A stretch of DNA of 64,000 nt. Source: Butyrivibrio sp. (GTDB lineage: Bacteria > Bacillota > Clostridia > Lachnospirales > Lachnospiraceae). The notes under the pieces were generated by a model, which saw only the letters and a list, made by a program, of their open reading frames with translations, was not told where the DNA came from and ran no database searches. The stretch lies in the NCBI GenBank assembly GCA_015056495.1, contig SVGC01000007.1, positions 62,001-126,000 on the forward strand, in the 5' to 3' direction. Position numbers and translations under genes: made by a program. The stretch's first letter is position 1; each line of letters begins with the position of its first letter. Shown piece by piece: positions 62,480 through 64,000 of this stretch.

Positions 62480-63030
62480 GGCTCCTGTCCCTTATTTATC
62501 ACATGAATGTGGCAACTTTCCATTGCTTTGATAGCTGTATCATGGCTCTCTGGTGTTACGCCTGCACAGCAGCTTGCATCTACATATATAGGAATGTTTG
62601 GATTAAATGCCTTTACAAGAAGTGCATTGCTTATAACGCAGATGTCTGTGCATAATCCGATAAGTTCTACCTGAGTTATGTTGTTTTTCTTGGCCATTTC
62701 AGCAATTCTTTCACCAAGAAGTCTGCTACCAAAGGTCTCTTTATCGATCCTGATGGAATTGGTCTCATAATTTCTAAATGCCGGTGAAATGCACCATCCT
62801 ATTGAATCATGAATGCAGTGTGGAACAGGAAGATTCTTGCCTTCTTCTGTGTTCATGTATTCATCTTCGTAATGTGTATCTCTTGTAAAAATAACTGTGT
62901 CATTGTTGTTAAAAGCTTCTTTTACTTTAGAAACGCAGTTATCTACGATCTTCTCTGCCTCCTTACTACCAAGTGCTCCATCAATAAAATCGTTCTGCAT
63001 GTCGACTACTACTAAGATTTTCTTCTCCAT
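62470..63030 (-). CDS. pncA: nicotinamidase-type cysteine hydrolase
   Basis: This 186-residue isochorismatase-fold enzyme should deamidate nicotinamide to nicotinate. VVDMQNDFIDGAL carries the catalytic Asp, and GLCTDICVISNALLVKA carries the nucleophile Cys. ESHDTAIKAMESCHIHVI closes the domain. GAGG stands about 9 nt before the ATG at 63030; the ATG at 63045 overlaps the upstream stop as ATGA and is the alternative. The usual metal-binding DxHxxxH segment is not obvious (RDTHYEDEYMNTEEG with HCIHDS), so the detail differs from the best-studied PncA. Its operon partners support the role. Confidence 0.85.
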   Translation of the reverse strand: MEKKILVVVDMQNDFIDGALGSKEAEKIVDNCVSKVKEAFNNNDTVIFTRDTHYEDEYMNTEEGKNLPVPHCIHDSIGWCISPAFRNYETNSIRIDKETFGSRLLGERIAEMAKKNNITQVELIGLCTDICVISNALLVKAFNPNIPIYVDASCCAGVTPESHDTAIKAMESCHIHVINKGQEPWR

Positions 63031-63041
63031 AACTTTTATCC

Positions 63042-63794
63042 TCATTTCTTTCTTTTAAAAGCTTTTGCAGCCTTTCTTCCCTTTTCAACAACCGTTTCTC
63101 CGGTTTCTACAACAAGTCCTGTATTGATATATTTGTTGATGAACTCTTTTCTGAAATTGCCTGCGTCAATTGCCTTGCCCTTGACGGTTTCAAATATCTT
63201 TCGAAGTTCGTACATTGTAAAAGACTGATCGTTTTTCAGAAAATCAAATGCATCTTCTGTATAATCAATTCTGTTTCTGAGTCTCATAAGTGCGGTCCTG
63301 AGCACTTCTGCATGGTCAAAAGCAAACTCTTTTTCTTTAACAACATTTCGTTCTCCTATCAAAACAAATCCATTGAGATCGTATGTTATTTTAAAAAGCT
63401 GCGCGTCTGCTGCATCATCGCCTGCCACAAGATTCAGTTTGCTCTTTGGAACAAAGGCCATATATGCGATGGATATAACTCGCATCCTTGGATCCCTGTC
63501 CACTTCGCCAAAGGTCTGGAACTGTTCTATGTGGATTCCCTGTAGTCCGGTCTCTTCTTCCAGTTCTCTTGCAGCGCCTTCATCAATGGACTCGTCCATG
63601 TTTAAAAAGCCTCCAGGTATTGCCCAATGGTCTTTATATGGGAAGCCTTTTCTTTTTATCAAAAGGACGTTCAACTCGTTTTTTTCATCCAGAGTAAATA
63701 TCACAATATCCAATGTTACAGATGGTTTTGGATATTTATCTGCATTATATTCAGCTAAAAATGTTTCTTCCTCTTTATTTTCCGGTTTATACAT
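63042..63794 (-). CDS. nrtR: nudix-domain regulator of NAD metabolism, NrtR-like
   Basis: This 250-residue protein has an N-terminal nudix domain (about 20-160) and a C-terminal winged-helix part (about 165-230; DFLKNDQSFTMYELRKIFETVKGKAIDAGNFRKEF). The nudix box GGFLNMDESIDEGAARELEEETG is complete, while many NrtR proteins have lost it, so hydrolysis of ADP-ribose remains possible. AAAGGAT precedes the ATG at 63794; an upstream frame reaching 63926 runs through the promoter and is rejected. It is the first gene of nrtR-pncA-nadD-pncB-nadE and probably represses it, with ADP-ribose as the expected signal. Confidence 0.85.
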   Translation of the reverse strand: MYKPENKEEETFLAEYNADKYPKPSVTLDIVIFTLDEKNELNVLLIKRKGFPYKDHWAIPGGFLNMDESIDEGAARELEEETGLQGIHIEQFQTFGEVDRDPRMRVISIAYMAFVPKSKLNLVAGDDAADAQLFKITYDLNGFVLIGERNVVKEKEFAFDHAEVLRTALMRLRNRIDYTEDAFDFLKNDQSFTMYELRKIFETVKGKAIDAGNFRKEFINKYINTGLVVETGETVVEKGRKAAKAFKRKK

Positions 63795-63902
63795 TATATA
63801 ATCCTTTCTAAGTGCGTAATAACAACGCTTGCACTTTTTTAAGCAGTTCACGATCCAAGTATTTCTTGGACTTCTTGAAGTGAAGTACTTTTTACTATTT
63901 GT

Positions 63903-63931
63903 AGTATAGTATTTTGTACTATACATGTCAA
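63903..63931 (-). promoter_or_regulatory. promoter of the NAD salvage operon
   Basis: TTGACA (63931-63926), 17 nt and TATACT (63908-63903) face the nudix gene. The leader is about 100 nt and contains short inverted repeats (CCAAG-TATTT-CTTGG at 63855 and ACTTC-TT-GAAGT at 63870). Confidence 0.75.
63904..63924. promoter_or_regulatory. perfect inverted repeat in the NAD operon promoter, candidate NrtR operator
   Basis: GTATAGTA, TTTTG, TACTATAC: 8-bp arms with a 5-nt spacer. It covers the spacer and part of the -10 of the promoter, an ideal position for repression by the first gene of the operon. Confidence 0.65.
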
Positions 63932-64000
63932 CATCTTTTTTCCCACTAAAGATTTTCTGCGATCAACCCGATAATAGATATGAGGTATAGGTGTTTTTTC

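Overview
The window looks like a chromosomal segment of an AT-rich, Gram-positive anaerobe of the Lachnospiraceae type (Butyrivibrio or Pseudobutyrivibrio-like). This is inferred from strong AGGAGG-type ribosome binding sites, lipobox solute-binding proteins, permeases without a dedicated ATPase, ECF transporters and many cytoplasmic glycoside hydrolases. No species was assigned from the sequence.

Region 1 (1-37 kb) is a large glycan-utilisation island. Read on the minus strand, it starts with a carbohydrate transport block (21486 to 8498): two solute-binding proteins, two MalF/MalG-type permease pairs, an NHL-propeller/TPR/Yip1-type membrane protein and a DUF5696-like lipoprotein. It continues into cytoplasmic enzymes: GH130 phosphorylase, GH35 beta-galactosidase, a sialidase-like propeller, a GH29 fucosidase, and a GH125::GH29 fusion that runs off the window start. 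A second minus operon carries GH3 and GH20 (25801-21691). A third carries an LplB/LplC/LplA-type transporter, a GH42-like barrel and a GH38 alpha-mannosidase (36900-28199). A CBM9-like protein and two related LacI-family regulators (27059, 37137) face the other way. TTAACATTGTTAA-like boxes at several promoters suggest one regulon. The activities fit stepwise breakdown of imported complex N-glycans (galactose, GlcNAc, fucose, alpha-mannose, then Man-beta-1,4-GlcNAc phosphorolysis).

Region 2 (38.2-41.6 kb) holds a candidate queuosine-salvage operon: a sigma-A promoter, a preQ1-I-like aptamer, a terminator, a nucleoside hydrolase and an ECF S component. Converging on it are a DUF4430 protein, a second ECF S component and an SDR.

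Region 3 (41.7-49.3 kb) is a polymorphic-toxin locus: an 1889-residue Rhs protein ending in an AHH nuclease, its Imm11-like immunity protein, and downstream a displaced Rhs C-terminal tip (pseudogene) with its own putative immunity gene.

Region 4 (49.5-64 kb) is core metabolism and signalling: a cysteine desulfurase with MnmA, a LysR regulator, MetY, an acyltransferase-3, a chemoreceptor, a GGDEF/EAL protein, and a complete nicotinamide-to-NAD salvage operon (nudix/NrtR-like regulator, pncA, nadD, pncB, nadE) behind a promoter overlapped by a perfect inverted repeat. A 54-nt perfect palindrome at 59773, with a half copy at 40664, looks like a REP/RAYT-type repeat. I saw no tRNA, rRNA or CRISPR.
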